DNA from: Bradyrhizobium diazoefficiens
GTDB taxonomy: Bacteria > Pseudomonadota > Alphaproteobacteria > Rhizobiales > Xanthobacteraceae
DNA: 64,000 nt
Direction: 5' to 3'
Assembly (NCBI RefSeq): GCF_018129965.1
Contig: NZ_JAFCKW010000001.1
Coordinates: 1 to 64,000 of the forward strand
Below, piece by piece: positions 1 to 8,940 of this stretch. The position numbers and the translations under genes were made by a program. Below the pieces are notes generated by a model, which saw nothing but the letters and a program-made list of their open reading frames with translations, ran no database searches and was not told the origin of the DNA. The number at the start of each line of letters is the position of its first letter. The first letter of the stretch is position 1.

Positions 1-2366
1 CAGTCGGAGAACGCCATCGGCAGGAAGTGGCCGACGTCGATCACTTCGGTGGCCTGGCCCTTGATCACGGCCGAGCCCAAGATACCCTCGCTGGCGCCGC
101 CGACCTCGATGTTGAGCCGCTCCTCGACGATATCGATGATCTCGTCGACGACGAGGCCCATGGAGCGGCTCTCGTCGGCGAACACCAGGATCGGCTGTGC
201 GCCCTGCGAGGCGATGGTGACGTTCTCCATGGCAATCAGCGGCATCAGCTGCTCGCGGTACTGCACCATGTAGCGGCCGTTCGAGAACTCGATCTTGTCG
301 GCAGCAAGCTCTTCCAGGCGCGTGACGAGCCCGAGCGGGACCGCCTTGGGCTGGGGCGAGCCGGCGCGGAACACCAGCAGCGAGGTGGTCTGCTCGCCCG
401 AGGAGGCGTGGTGGGCCGAAGCCTCGTCGCCCATGTCGTGAGCCGAGGAGCCGGCGGCGCCGAGCGCCTTGGCAATGCCGTTGGGATCGATGATCATGAT
501 GACTGCGCCATCGCCCAGAATGGTGTTGCCGGAGAACATGTCGATGTGACGCAGCTTCGTCGACATCGGCTTGACCACGATTTCCTCGGTGTGGAACACG
601 CCGTCGACCACGATGCCGAAGGTCTGGCTGCCGACCTGCGTCACCACGATGAAGCCGTTCTCGGGATCGGAAGACGCGCCGTCGTCGATCTGGAGCAGCT
701 TCTTGAGGTGGATCAGCGGTAGCAGCTTGTTGCGCAGGCGAAGCACCGCGGTGTCCTTGATGCGCTCGATGCGGTGCTCGGAGTTGGCGCGGGCACGGAC
801 CAGCTCGACGACCGCGAGCTGCGGGATCGCGAAGCGGTCGCCGGCGGCTTCCACGATCAGGGCCGAGACGATGGCCAGCGTCAGCGGGATCTTGATGGTG
901 ACGGAGGAGCCCTCGCCGGCCACCGACTTGATGTCGATGGTGCCGCCGATCTGGTCGATATTGGTGCGCACCACGTCCATGCCGACGCCGCGGCCGGAGA
1001 CCGAGGTGATGGCGGCCGCGGTGGAGAAGCCCGGTGCGAAGATGAACTTGTGGATCTGGGCTTCCGACATCTTCTCGAGCTCGGCCTCGGTGACGAGACC
1101 TGAGGAGATCGCCTTGGCCTTGATCTTCTCGGTGTTGAGGCCGCGGCCGTTGTCGGCGATGCAGATGATGATGTGGCCGCCCTCGTGATAGGCGGACAGG
1201 CGGATGGTGCCCTGCTCGCCCTTGCCCGAGGCCAGCCGCTCGGCCGGGGTCTCGAGGCCATGGTCGGCGGAGTTGCGCACCATGTGGGTGAGCGGGTCCT
1301 TGATCAGGTCGAGCACCTGGCGGTCGAGCTCGGTGTCGGCGCCGTGCATCTCCAGCTCGATCTGCTTGCCGAGTTCGCTCGAGAGGTCGCGGACGATGCG
1401 GGGCAGCTTCTGCCAGGCATTGCCGATCGGCTGCATGCGCGTCTTCATGACGCCTTCCTGCAGCTCGGCGGTGACGTTGGACAGACGCTGCAGCGGCACC
1501 TTGAACTCGGTGTCCTCGTTGCGGCGGGAGATCTCCAGCAGCTGGTTGCGGGTCAGCACCAGCTCGGAGACCATGGTCATCAGATGCTCCAGCGTATCCA
1601 CGTTGACGCGGATCGACTGGTTGGCGACGCGGTCGCCCTCGCCTGCAGCCTCGTCGGCGGCCGGCTTCTTGACGGCCTTTTCCCTGGGCGTCTTGACGTC
1701 CTTGACGATCTCATTGGCCACCGGCGCCGGCGCTTCAGCGACGGGCTCGGCCTTGACTTCGGCGACGGGCGCCGGCGCTTCGGTCGCGGTCTCGCGGAAG
1801 GCGCGCTCGAGATCGTCGAGCGAGACTTCGCCCGGACGCAGCGGACGCTCCAGGGTCTGGTCGATCAGCGTGCCCTTGGTCATCTCCTTGGCGGACGCAG
1901 GCTCCGCGGCAACGGGAGCTTCCGGCACCAGCGGTGGCGCTTCGGCTACGAGAGTAGCGGCTGCAGCGGCGCCGGCAGCCATCGCGGCCATGCCCCGCTC
2001 GACCATCGCCTCCAGCTGGTCGATCAGATCGCGGTCGTTGCCTTCGGGCTCGGCTTCGGTCGCCTCGAGACCGGCCAGGATCTCCTTGATGCGGTCGATC
2101 GAGACCAGGATCAGCGACACCGCATCCGCCGTCACCGGCATGCCGTCGCGGAATTTGCTCATCAGGGTCTCGCCGGCATGCGCCAGCGCTTCGAGCCGCG
2201 GCAGCCCGAGGAAGCCGCAGGTGCCCTTGATGGTGTGGACCAGGCGGAAGATGTTATCCAGGATCTTGGCGTTGTTCGGCTCCTGCTCGAACTTCACCAG
2301 CTGATTGTCGACGGTGTCCAGGCTCTCGCTGGTCTCCGTCAAGAACTCCCGCAACAGATCATCCAT
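1..2366 (-). CDS. cheA: chemotaxis histidine kinase CheA (partial, C-terminus beyond the left edge)
   Basis: CheA autophosphorylates on a His and passes phosphate to CheY and CheB in the receptor arrays. About 788 codons are visible and the stop lies before base 1. The N-terminal HPt domain carries the phospho-accepting His44 in the VHTIKGT motif. An Ala/Pro/Glu-rich linker (about residues 115-240) follows, with no clear P2 domain. Then come the dimerisation helices, the HATPase domain with an N-box (HMVRNSADHGLE, near 360), IADNGRG (near 400) and GVGMDVV (near 460), and a CheW-like domain (about 530-665). A second CheW-like segment starts near residue 690 and is cut off. The start is the ATG at 2366, giving MDDLLREF as in other alphaproteobacterial CheA. 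It lies downstream of chpT on the same strand. Confidence 0.95.
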   Translation of the reverse strand, partial: MDDLLREFLTETSESLDTVDNQLVKFEQEPNNAKILDNIFRLVHTIKGTCGFLGLPRLEALAHAGETLMSKFRDGMPVTADAVSLILVSIDRIKEILAGLEATEAEPEGNDRDLIDQLEAMVERGMAAMAAGAAAAATLVAEAPPLVPEAPVAAEPASAKEMTKGTLIDQTLERPLRPGEVSLDDLERAFRETATEAPAPVAEVKAEPVAEAPAPVANEIVKDVKTPREKAVKKPAADEAAGEGDRVANQSIRVNVDTLEHLMTMVSELVLTRNQLLEISRRNEDTEFKVPLQRLSNVTAELQEGVMKTRMQPIGNAWQKLPRIVRDLSSELGKQIELEMHGADTELDRQVLDLIKDPLTHMVRNSADHGLETPAERLASGKGEQGTIRLSAYHEGGHIIICIADNGRGLNTEKIKAKAISSGLVTEAELEKMSEAQIHKFIFAPGFSTAAAITSVSGRGVGMDVVRTNIDQIGGTIDIKSVAGEGSSVTIKIPLTLAIVSALIVEAAGDRFAIPQLAVVELVRARANSEHRIERIKDTAVLRLRNKLLPLIHLKKLLQIDDGASSDPENGFIVVTQVGSQTFGIVVDGVFHTEEIVVKPMSTKLRHIDMFSGNTILGDGAVIMIIDPNGIAKALGAAGSSAHDMGDEASAHHASSGEQTTSLLVFRAGSPQPKAVPLGLVTRLEELAADKIEFSNGRYMVQYREQLMPLIAMENVTIASQGAQPILVFADESRSMGLVVDEIIDIVEERLNIEVGGASEGILGSAVIKGQATEVIDVGHFLPMAFSD

Positions 2367-2495
2367 GGAAACAGGCCTTCATACAGGGAGGGCGCGCACG
2401 ATGTGTGATGCGCCACTTCGGAATGGGGCCAGCTTCACCGCAAAGCGTTTAATATTGGTTGAGTATGTGGAAATGAACGGAACCAACAAATAGAT

Positions 2496-2524
2496 AAGGC
2501 GCCCCGGACGAACCGGAGCGCCTT
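2496..2524 (-). terminator. hairpin between chpT and cheA
   Basis: AAGGCGC(C)CCGG at 2496-2507 pairs with CCGG(A)GCGCCTT at 2513-2524 around a 5-base loop. It sits just past the chpT stop and, read on the minus strand, is followed by a mildly T-rich stretch. It could end chpT transcription or reduce read-through into cheA. The tail is not a clean T-run, so function is inferred. Confidence 0.55.
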
Positions 2525-2558
2525 GTAAACATCCAGTTAATAAATGGCCGCGCGCTCT

Positions 2559-3212
2559 CTACGCGGCAGTGACCGTGATGGCCTCGCCCTCATGCGCAAG
2601 CTTCACGGTGACCCCGCAAGCCTGTGCCAACAGGCGCGTATAATAAGGCTGGATCGCGTGCGCATCCGCAGCCGGCCCGCGCTCGCCGCTCAGGAGCTCC
2701 GAGATGTTCTGCGGCAGGCGCGCATTATGCCCGGTCGCGGTGATACGAAAGCTCATCGTCTCGCCCTCGCCGATCGGATCGACCGTCAGGGTGCCGCCGC
2801 GCGGGATCGTGTGCTGGGAGACGACCAGCATGTTGAGCAGCAGCTTGACGCGATTCTTCGGCAGCAGCAGCCGCGGCAGGTTCCAATTGATCGTGCACTT
2901 GCCGTCCTCGATGTGGCCCCGCGCCATGGTCTGGGCATCGCCGAGGTCGATCTGGGCGCCGGAGGAGCCCGCCGCGCCGAACGCGAGACGGCAGAACTGG
3001 AGACGGGCGGAGGCCGTCTTGGCACTCTTGCGAATCAGATCGAGCGCGAATTCGCGATCCTCGGGCTTGGGATCGTCGTCGAGCACTTCGAGCCCATTGA
3101 CGATGGCGCCGACCGGGCTGATGAGATCATGGCAGACCCGCGAGCACAGCAGCGCCGCGAGTTCGAGCGCATCTGGAGCGGTAGCGGTGGCGGGTGAAGA
3201 AACGTCAGACAT
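2559..3212 (-). CDS. chpT: histidine phosphotransferase ChpT
   Basis: ChpT is a dimeric phosphotransferase built like a degenerate histidine kinase. In Caulobacter it relays phosphate from CckA to CtrA and CpdR. The protein has 217 residues. The N-terminal helix carries the motif CSRVCHDLISPVGAI with the phospho-accepting His, followed by GLEVLDDD. The C-terminal half is a Bergerat-like fold without ATP-binding boxes, including NRVKLLLNMLVV and the PYYTRLLAQ segment typical of the family. The ATG at 3212 was chosen because AGGAA lies 8 bases upstream; an in-frame ATG at 3254 lacks such a site. It is followed by cheA on the same strand. Confidence 0.9.
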   Translation of the reverse strand: MSDVSSPATATAPDALELAALLCSRVCHDLISPVGAIVNGLEVLDDDPKPEDREFALDLIRKSAKTASARLQFCRLAFGAAGSSGAQIDLGDAQTMARGHIEDGKCTINWNLPRLLLPKNRVKLLLNMLVVSQHTIPRGGTLTVDPIGEGETMSFRITATGHNARLPQNISELLSGERGPAADAHAIQPYYTRLLAQACGVTVKLAHEGEAITVTAA

Positions 3213-3384
3213 AAAGGGTTCCTGGAATTGCACGGCGCGGACGCGGCGAATCACGCATGCTTGACGAATGCCGCAGGTTCTAACATTCGCAAGCCTGTGG
3301 CAGCTAGCTTGCGATCGGCTCGAAGCGGCCCTAAAGCCGCGGGCGAATCAGTCGCGTGGGGATGGAATTGCCGATGAATGAGGC

Positions 3385-4215
3385 ATGCAGGTGAAGCGGA
3401 TCATCGACGGCGAAGCCGCATCCGGCCTGATGGAGCCGCTGACCGCGCTGGTGGTGAAGGCGGGCGAAGCGATCCTCGCGATCAACCGCTCCAAAATGCG
3501 GGTCGACGGCAAGCAGGACGGCTCGCCGGTCACCGAGGCGGATCTCGCCGCCGACCGCATCATCGCGGAGGGCCTCGCGCAACTCGCCGGCGACGTGCCG
3601 ACGCTGTCGGAAGAGCGAACCCAGCTCGCCGCACCGCCGTTTCGCGAGAGCTTCTTTCTGATCGATCCGCTCGACGGCACCAAGGAATTCGTCGCCGGCC
3701 GCGACGAGTTCACCGTCAACCTCGCCCTCGTGACCTCCGGCGTGCCGCTGCTCGGCATCGTCAGCGCGCCCGCGCTCGGACTGCTCTGGCGCGGCATCGT
3801 CGGCCGCGGCGCCGAGCGCGTCAGCTTCGACGGCGTGACCATCGGTGCTGCTGAGCCGGTCCACACCCGCCGGCTGCCGATGTCGGGGGAGCCCTGGATC
3901 GCGGCGGTGAGCCGCTCGCATGGCGACCCCAAGACCGAGGCGTTCATCGAGGGTCGGCCCCATGCCGTGAGAAAGACGGTCGGTTCGGCCGTCAAGTTCG
4001 GCCGGATTGCCGAGGGTAGCGCCGACATCTATCCCCGCTTCGGACCCACCTGCGAATGGGACGTCGGGGCAGGATGCGCGGTCGTGACGGCCGCTGGCGG
4101 CCGGGTCACCGACGGCCAGGGCAGCGAGCTCCGATTCGGCCAACGCAGCGATTCTGGCTTCATCATCCCGGACTTCATCGCCTGGGGCGACCCACAGGCG
4201 GTAGGCCGCTACTGA
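3385..4215 (+). CDS. cysQ: 3'(2'),5'-bisphosphate nucleotidase CysQ (inositol monophosphatase family)
   Basis: CysQ hydrolyses 3'-phosphoadenosine 5'-phosphate, the by-product of sulfate assimilation, with Mg2+. The 276-residue protein has the family's metal-binding motifs in order: SPVTEADLAAD near residue 50, SEE near 75, IDPLDGTKEFVAG near 95 and the C-terminal CEWDVGAG near 225. The TKEF variant of the DPLDGT motif favours CysQ over inositol monophosphatase SuhB. A GTG at 3391, with GAGG 7 bases upstream, is an alternative start. The 3' end overlaps the convergent YHS gene by 7 bases. Confidence 0.9.
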   Translation: MQVKRIIDGEAASGLMEPLTALVVKAGEAILAINRSKMRVDGKQDGSPVTEADLAADRIIAEGLAQLAGDVPTLSEERTQLAAPPFRESFFLIDPLDGTKEFVAGRDEFTVNLALVTSGVPLLGIVSAPALGLLWRGIVGRGAERVSFDGVTIGAAEPVHTRRLPMSGEPWIAAVSRSHGDPKTEAFIEGRPHAVRKTVGSAVKFGRIAEGSADIYPRFGPTCEWDVGAGCAVVTAAGGRVTDGQGSELRFGQRSDSGFIIPDFIAWGDPQAVGRY

Positions 4216-4745
4216 CTGAGACCTTTCTGAAGCGCCGGCCAGCGCTTGTTCGCTTCATAAAGAAAGCGCTGCGGATCGGCGGCGAAGGCGTCGCGATTGG
4301 TTTCCTGGCTGAACAGGTAAAGCCGCTGGTCCGAAATCACGTAAAAACGCGGGTTGGCGGCGATGGCGACGCCCCGGGCGATATCGGCCGGATCGTAGCC
4401 GCCGAACTGCGGTCCGTAGATTTCGGGATGGGCGAGGAAGGACGCCCGGTTGCCCTCGTTGCGGAAGCGCCAGACCGCGCCCCAGAGGTTCGCCTCGAAC
4501 TCGGCTGTCCCCTGAAAGGGCGCGCCATCGACGAAATAGGCGACGGGGTCGAAGCCTTCGATGGCGACGCCGCTGAAGCGGTTGACGACGATCCGCTCGG
4601 TGGTGGCCGCCTGGGCCGGCCCCCCGGAGACCACCGGGACCAAGATGCTCGCCAGCAGGCAGGCGAGAAAGCCGATCAAGGCAATTCCGGGGCGCAAAGG
4701 GCTATCTTCCTGCCGTTGTGCCGTCATAGTTGCTGCGGATAACAT
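4209..4745 (-). CDS. exported YHS domain-containing protein
   Basis: A protein of 178 residues with a hydrophobic signal or anchor segment at about 20-45 (GIALIGFLACLLASILV) followed by a PAQA-like cleavage region. The rest is a YHS-type domain containing GFDPVAYFVDGAP, AVWRFRNEGNRASFLAHPEIYGPQFGGYDP and GVAIAANP, as in many periplasmic YHS proteins of Rhizobiales. YHS domains are associated with metal binding, but no specific substrate can be named. It is convergent with cysQ and divergent from eipA. A second in-frame ATG at 4727 is possible; neither start has a strong ribosome binding site. Confidence 0.75.
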   Translation of the reverse strand: MLSAATMTAQRQEDSPLRPGIALIGFLACLLASILVPVVSGGPAQAATTERIVVNRFSGVAIEGFDPVAYFVDGAPFQGTAEFEANLWGAVWRFRNEGNRASFLAHPEIYGPQFGGYDPADIARGVAIAANPRFYVISDQRLYLFSQETNRDAFAADPQRFLYEANKRWPALQKGLSQ

Positions 4746-4836
4746 CCGAGTCGAGGGGACATCCGGCGTAACCTAGGCCGCGCCTGTTGGCGCAAGGTTA
4801 AGGAAGCGGCGGGGATTCGATACCAGGGGTGCTTTT

Positions 4837-5445
4837 ATGACTTTCGCATCACGCCTTGCCGCAGTGGCGCTCATCGCGCTGGCTGGCTGGATCGTGCCGG
4901 CTTCGGCCCAGACCGCCGAGCCGGCGCCCAACTTGCCGCCGCCGCAGCGGACCCCGACGCCCACCACCTACGGGCCGGACGAACTCGTCAACGCCGGCCA
5001 TCGTTTCTTCGGCAACGTCTCGCGCGGGCTGGCCTCGATCATCGAGAAGGCGGTCAGCCAATGGGGCCTGCCGAACGGCTATATCCTGGGTGAGGAAGGC
5101 TCCGGCGCCTTCGTCGCCGGCCTGCGCTACGGCGAAGGCACGCTCTACACCAAGAACGCCGGCGATTTGCGCGTCTACTGGCAGGGTCCCTCGCTGGGCT
5201 TCGACTGGGGCGGCGACGGCGCGCGCACCATGACGCTGGTCTATAACCTGCCCGCCACCAACGCGATCTACCAGCGCTTCGCCGGTCTCGACGGGTCGGC
5301 CTACATCATCGGCGGTTTCGGCATGACGGCGCTCACCGCGAACAACATCGTGCTGGTGCCGATCCGCTCCGGCCTCGGGCTGCGGCTGGGCGCCAATATC
5401 GGCTATCTCAAATACACGCCCCGCGCGACCTGGAACCCGTTCTAG
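4837..5445 (+). CDS. eipA: EipA family envelope protein (DUF1134)
   Basis: A protein of 202 residues with a clear signal peptide (hydrophobic core, cleavage after PASAQ near residue 25) and a DUF1134 domain: YILGEEGSGAFVAGLRYGEG, GPSLGFDWGGDGART, GGFGMTAL and a C-terminal GLGLRLGANIGYLKYTP. In Brucella abortus the DUF1134 protein EipA is a periplasmic beta-barrel protein needed for cell-envelope integrity. AGGGG lies 7 bases before the ATG at 4837. It reads in the same direction as the coiled-coil membrane protein that follows 120 bases later. Confidence 0.85.
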   Translation: MTFASRLAAVALIALAGWIVPASAQTAEPAPNLPPPQRTPTPTTYGPDELVNAGHRFFGNVSRGLASIIEKAVSQWGLPNGYILGEEGSGAFVAGLRYGEGTLYTKNAGDLRVYWQGPSLGFDWGGDGARTMTLVYNLPATNAIYQRFAGLDGSAYIIGGFGMTALTANNIVLVPIRSGLGLRLGANIGYLKYTPRATWNPF

Positions 5446-5565
5446 CGCTCCGCTTCTAAAGCGGGGTTCCGGATTCACGTTAACAACAGGGCGGGGCTGG
5501 CTTTTTGCCGACCCGCCATGCATTGTCCTTGGTGAATTTTTCCTTAGCTCTCGGAGTGATGGCCC

Positions 5566-6864
5566 ATGGTCGAACCGATCATGTACCTTGCGATCGGTTT
5601 CCTGCTCTCGATGCTGTGCGGGCTCGCCATCGTGCCGCTGGTGCACAACCGCGCGGTCCGCCTGACCACGCGCCGGCTCGAGGCCGCCACGCCGCTGTCG
5701 ATGGCCGAGATCCAAGCCGACAAGGACCAGCTGCGCGCCGAATTCGCGATGTCGGCGCGGCGGCTCGAGATGAGCGTCGACCAGCTCAAGAACAAGACCA
5801 CGAGCCAGCTCGCCGAACTCGGCAAGAAGAGCGACGCCATCAACCGCATGAAGATCGAGCTCGGCGAGAAGAACGCCACGATCTTCGCGCTCGAGGCGCG
5901 CGAGAAGGCGGTGAAGGAGCAGCTCCGCGCCACCGAGGAGGAATTCAACGCCAAGACAGAAGCGTTGCGCGCCGCCGAGACGGCCCTGACCGACAAGCAG
6001 AGCGAGCTCGCCAAGATCAACTCAGAACTGTCCGACCGCTCGATGATGGCGGAGAGCCGCCAGGTCGAACTGGTCGCGGTGCGCGCGCAGATCGATGAAT
6101 TGAAGAACCGCGTCGGCGATGCCGAGAAGGAGTTCAACGCGACGCAGGCGCGGCTGGTGCAGGAGCGCACCGACTCCGAGACCGCCACGCGCGAACTCGG
6201 CGAGGCACGCAGCCGGGTCGAAAATCTGAGCCAGCGCGTCACCGAGCTCGATCGCCAGCTGATGCTGCAGGTGAAGGAAGCCGAGATGCTGTCGAGCCGC
6301 GTGGTCGACCTCGAAGGACGCCTCGCCACGCAGGGCAAGCTGCTCGCCGAGCGCGACTACGAGAACAACCAGCTCCGCCAGGCCAGTGAGAACTCGGAGC
6401 GCACCATCAAGGAGCTGCGCGTCGAGATCGCGGGCCTCAGCGGCGGCAAGTCCTCGGCCGCCGTCGAGACGCTGCGCGCGGAAAAGGCGGCGCTCGAAGA
6501 GCAGCTGCGGACCGCACGCGACGAGCGCGCCAAACTGCAGCGCGACATCAATGCGATCCAGCAGCAGGCGGAAAGCTCCTGGGCGACCGAGCGGATGGAG
6601 AACGCGCTGCTGCGCGAGCGCATCAACGACATCGCCGCCGAAGTGGCCAAGCTCGCGATGCAGCTCGAAGGCCCGAACTCGCCGATCGAGGCGCTGCTCG
6701 CGGCCGAAGCCGGCCAGCCGCCGCGGCCTGCGCCGCGCCCGGCCAATGACGCTGCGACCAATGGCGTGGCTACCCCCAGCCTGCCGGAAGGCGGCGGCAC
6801 GCTGGCCGACCGCATCCGCGCCCTCCAGGCCCACGCCTCCCGCGCCCGTCAGCAGGGCGCGTGA
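5566..6864 (+). CDS. membrane-anchored coiled-coil protein of unknown function
   Basis: The protein has 432 residues. An N-terminal transmembrane helix at about 5-25 (MYLAIGFLLSMLCGLAIVPLV) is followed by a very long heptad-rich coiled coil from about residue 45 to 370, rich in Glu, Lys, Arg, Ala and Gln. The tail is Pro/Ala-rich (PRPAPRPAND) and ends with a short helix, TLADRIRALQAHASRARQQ. No catalytic domain is visible. Its place behind eipA suggests an envelope or scaffolding role, which is inference only. GGAG about 10 bases upstream supports the ATG at 5566. Confidence 0.75.
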   Translation: MVEPIMYLAIGFLLSMLCGLAIVPLVHNRAVRLTTRRLEAATPLSMAEIQADKDQLRAEFAMSARRLEMSVDQLKNKTTSQLAELGKKSDAINRMKIELGEKNATIFALEAREKAVKEQLRATEEEFNAKTEALRAAETALTDKQSELAKINSELSDRSMMAESRQVELVAVRAQIDELKNRVGDAEKEFNATQARLVQERTDSETATRELGEARSRVENLSQRVTELDRQLMLQVKEAEMLSSRVVDLEGRLATQGKLLAERDYENNQLRQASENSERTIKELRVEIAGLSGGKSSAAVETLRAEKAALEEQLRTARDERAKLQRDINAIQQQAESSWATERMENALLRERINDIAAEVAKLAMQLEGPNSPIEALLAAEAGQPPRPAPRPANDAATNGVATPSLPEGGGTLADRIRALQAHASRARQQGA

Positions 6865-7023
6865 GCCGGCCGAAACCCGCTTTCCCCTGGGATTGCGGCG
6901 TTGAGGTGAGGTTTTCGGGGTCCCGGGCAGCCTGGAAACTTGACACCTTCAGCCCGCACTTCTAAATCGCGGGCTCGCATCAGCCGGCCGACTGACATTT
7001 CCGGTCGCCTGCATGATGGTCCC

Positions 7024-7098
7024 GGGCGCATAGCTCAGCGGGAGAGCGTTCCCTTCACACGGGAGAGGTCCAAGGTTCGATCCCTTGTGCGCCCACCA
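7024..7098 (+). tRNA. tRNA-Val (anticodon CAC)
   Basis: A complete 75-base cloverleaf. Acceptor stem GGGCGCA (7024-7030) pairs with TGCGCCC (7088-7094). The D-arm stem is GCTC/GAGC (7033-7036 and 7044-7047). The anticodon stem TTCCC/GGGAG (7049-7053 and 7061-7065) encloses loop TTCACAC, with anticodon CAC at 7056-7058. The T-arm contains GGTTCGATCC. The discriminator A and an encoded CCA end at 7098. It decodes GUG. Confidence 0.97.
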
Positions 7099-7536
7099 CG
7101 CTTCGCCAAGAGGCTTCGCGTGGCGCAGCCACGCCCGATGATGGCGAAACCTGTCCTGCATGGTTCGAAGAGCGTCGACGGACTGGGGCATCTTGCTCGC
7201 GCTCCGACAAAAATTTCGAAACAACCCCATGCACAGTAGCCGACCCCAGTCGGATCAATGGGTTACGATTTTTCCGAAAATTTCTTGCGCCGTCGGGCAA
7301 TACAGGGGCATGATGGCAGTATCCCACATCTGAACCCGCGCGACCTGGCTTGCATGATCTCCCCTCGTCTTTGCGAGCGCGGCGAAACAATTCAGCGTGT
7401 GTCCGCGGAGGCAGACTGGATCGCTTCGCTGCGCTCGCAACGACGGTGTGGATGCGCGCCACATTCCGCGCGCGTGCCCCGGACGCAGCGCAGCGTCACT
7501 TCGACGGTGCGCTGCAGAGCCGGGACATGAGCGCGG
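7099..7536. repeat. gene-free stretch after tRNA-Val with a family A palindromic repeat
   Basis: No convincing gene is present in these 438 bases. Bases 7366-7445 hold a family A repeat: an 80-base imperfect palindrome starting CGTCTTTGCGAGCG and ending CGCTCGCAACGACG, also present at 28900-28980. A second palindromic block at 7474-7527 starts GTGCCCCGGACGCAGCG and ends GCTGCAGAGCCGGGAC. The first 260 bases after the tRNA show no recognisable feature and no integrase. Confidence 0.7.
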
Positions 7537-8214
7537 TCATTGCGAAGGCTGCGGCCGTAACGCCGCGTAGAGACCGACGAGAGTCCCGATGCCGGCCAGC
7601 GCTGCCGCCAGCAGCACCTGCAATTCGCCGTCATCCGTAGTGCCGACGGACGACACAAGTCGGGTCACGACCACGAACAGAATGCCCACGGCGGCGGCCG
7701 CGCCCACGCTGAGATAGGCAAGCTCTCGCGCCAGGTTGCGGCCGAGCAGTCCGAGCGCGGTGAAGTACATCGCGCAGGCGTTGGGATGAACGAACAAGGC
7801 AATGCGCGCGTAGCGGCCATAGGCGTCGAGCAGGGACTCGCACCGGTTCAATGCCGCTTTGGAGGCAACCCGCTGCAGGATCGGTCTGAAGAAACGCGCC
7901 TGTCCGTAACTCAGGATGGCGCCGACGATGATGGCCAGCCACGCCACGACAAAAACGGAGGTATCCGCAGGCTTCGGATTGAGCGCCACGGACATCAGGA
8001 TGAGGGCGGTCCCAGGAAAATAGCCGAAATAGGGGAAGATCGACTCCAGCAGCACGTAGACGAACACGAACACTGGGAACCATGACGAGCCCGTCGCCTC
8101 CCGGACGATGATGTTCAGGTCGAACAGGTTCGTCCTGTACAGCACGAGGTACATGCAGGTGGCCAATCCGGCCAGCGCGTAAAACGGCAGCGCCCCCGAC
8201 AGGAACCGTCTCAT
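7537..8214 (-). CDS. multi-pass membrane protein, DedA-like
   Basis: A protein of 225 residues with about five hydrophobic segments (near 7-25, 42-60, 65-80, 85-105 and 155-215). The segment ESIFPYFGYFPGTALILMS resembles the re-entrant E...P..PG signature of DedA/SNARE-associated proteins, but the match is loose and the function unknown. The ATG at 8214 overlaps the stop of the GreA-like gene by 4 bases (ATGA), so the two are very probably co-translated. The C-terminus runs into the repeat-rich region downstream. Confidence 0.65.
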   Translation of the reverse strand: MRRFLSGALPFYALAGLATCMYLVLYRTNLFDLNIIVREATGSSWFPVFVFVYVLLESIFPYFGYFPGTALILMSVALNPKPADTSVFVVAWLAIIVGAILSYGQARFFRPILQRVASKAALNRCESLLDAYGRYARIALFVHPNACAMYFTALGLLGRNLARELAYLSVGAAAAVGILFVVVTRLVSSVGTTDDGELQVLLAAALAGIGTLVGLYAALRPQPSQ

Positions 8215-8720
8215 TCCGCCAACGGGTTTTGCGCCGACACCCCGATCGACAGGATCTCGATCTCCTGCGCGCCCGCACCCACGACATCGCCGACCGCCTT
8301 GCCCATCAACGACTTGGCAACCGGCGCCACGAACGAGATCGATCCGGCTTTCGGATCGGCTTCATCCTCGCCGACGATGCGATAGGTCTGCACGCGGCCG
8401 TCGGGGCGGCTGAAGGTGACCGTGCTGCCGAAGGCGACCACATCCGTCGAGGCCGGACGGGGCATGACCTGCGCGGTGCGCAAGCGCTCGGTGAGATAGC
8501 GGGCATCGCGCAAGGGGACCGCCGACTGCCTGCGCTTCTCGTTGACGTCGTCGATGGCCTGCGCGGCGTCAAAGGCCTCGCGGGCGCCGCGGAGTTGCGC
8601 CTGCAGGGCCTGCAGGCCCGTTTCCGTCACGAGGTTTGGATGCGGCGAGATCGACCGGTCCGGCAATAGCGTTTCTGACGCCGTCTCGGCGCTCTCTTCC
8701 TTGGTAAAGGCGACGCTCAC
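8211..8720 (-). CDS. GreA/GreB-family transcript cleavage factor-like protein
   Basis: A protein of 169 residues. The N-terminal half is helical (LVTETGLQALQAQLRGAREAF, then DDVNEKRRQSAVPLRDARYLTERL), corresponding to the GreA coiled coil that enters the RNA polymerase secondary channel. The C-terminal half (VAFGSTVTFSRPDGRVQTYRIVGEDEADP, ISFVAPVAKSLMGKAVGDVV) is the FKBP-like domain with the usual VGEDEAD and SP-A..L.GK..GD signature. The start is a GTG at 8720 with AGGAA 7-8 bases upstream. It is probably an accessory Gre paralogue, because canonical greA normally lies elsewhere. It overlaps the membrane protein downstream. Confidence 0.8.
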   Translation of the reverse strand: MSVAFTKEESAETASETLLPDRSISPHPNLVTETGLQALQAQLRGAREAFDAAQAIDDVNEKRRQSAVPLRDARYLTERLRTAQVMPRPASTDVVAFGSTVTFSRPDGRVQTYRIVGEDEADPKAGSISFVAPVAKSLMGKAVGDVVGAGAQEIEILSIGVSAQNPLAE

Positions 8721-8795
8721 TACAAAATTCCTGTCATAGGGTTCCGTGCGGTTGTTTCAGAACTGCCACCCGATGCGGTTGGTTTCAACCGGCTG

Positions 8796-8930
8796 CCAAT
8801 CCTGGTGAGAGGCCGCAGCGTCCGGAGAGACCTCAGCCCCTCACCCGGATCGCATCTTGCGATGCGATCCAACCTCTCCCTGTGGGGAGAGGTGGTCGGA
8901 ATTCTCGGCTGGCGTCGCACCAACCAGATC
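8796..8930. repeat. family B intergenic repeat (long form)
   Basis: A stem-forming block containing CCCCTCACCCGGATCGCATC, the hairpin GATCGCATC-TTGC-GATGCGATC, and CCTCTCCCTGTGGGGAGAGG. It matches 23367-23495 over about 130 bases with small changes, so it is a true interspersed repeat and not a simple terminator. Confidence 0.75.
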
Positions 8931-8940
8931 GCATCGGGCT

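Noticed and set aside
1173..2408. Long plus-strand open frame (over 400 codons) opposite cheA
   Set aside because: The translation is low-complexity, His/Asp/Arg-rich shadow sequence. The minus strand encodes a textbook CheA over the same bases.
7024..7536. tRNA-Val as an attachment site for an integrated element
   Set aside because: No integrase, no direct repeat of the tRNA 3' end further on, and ordinary genes follow; only palindromic repeats are present.
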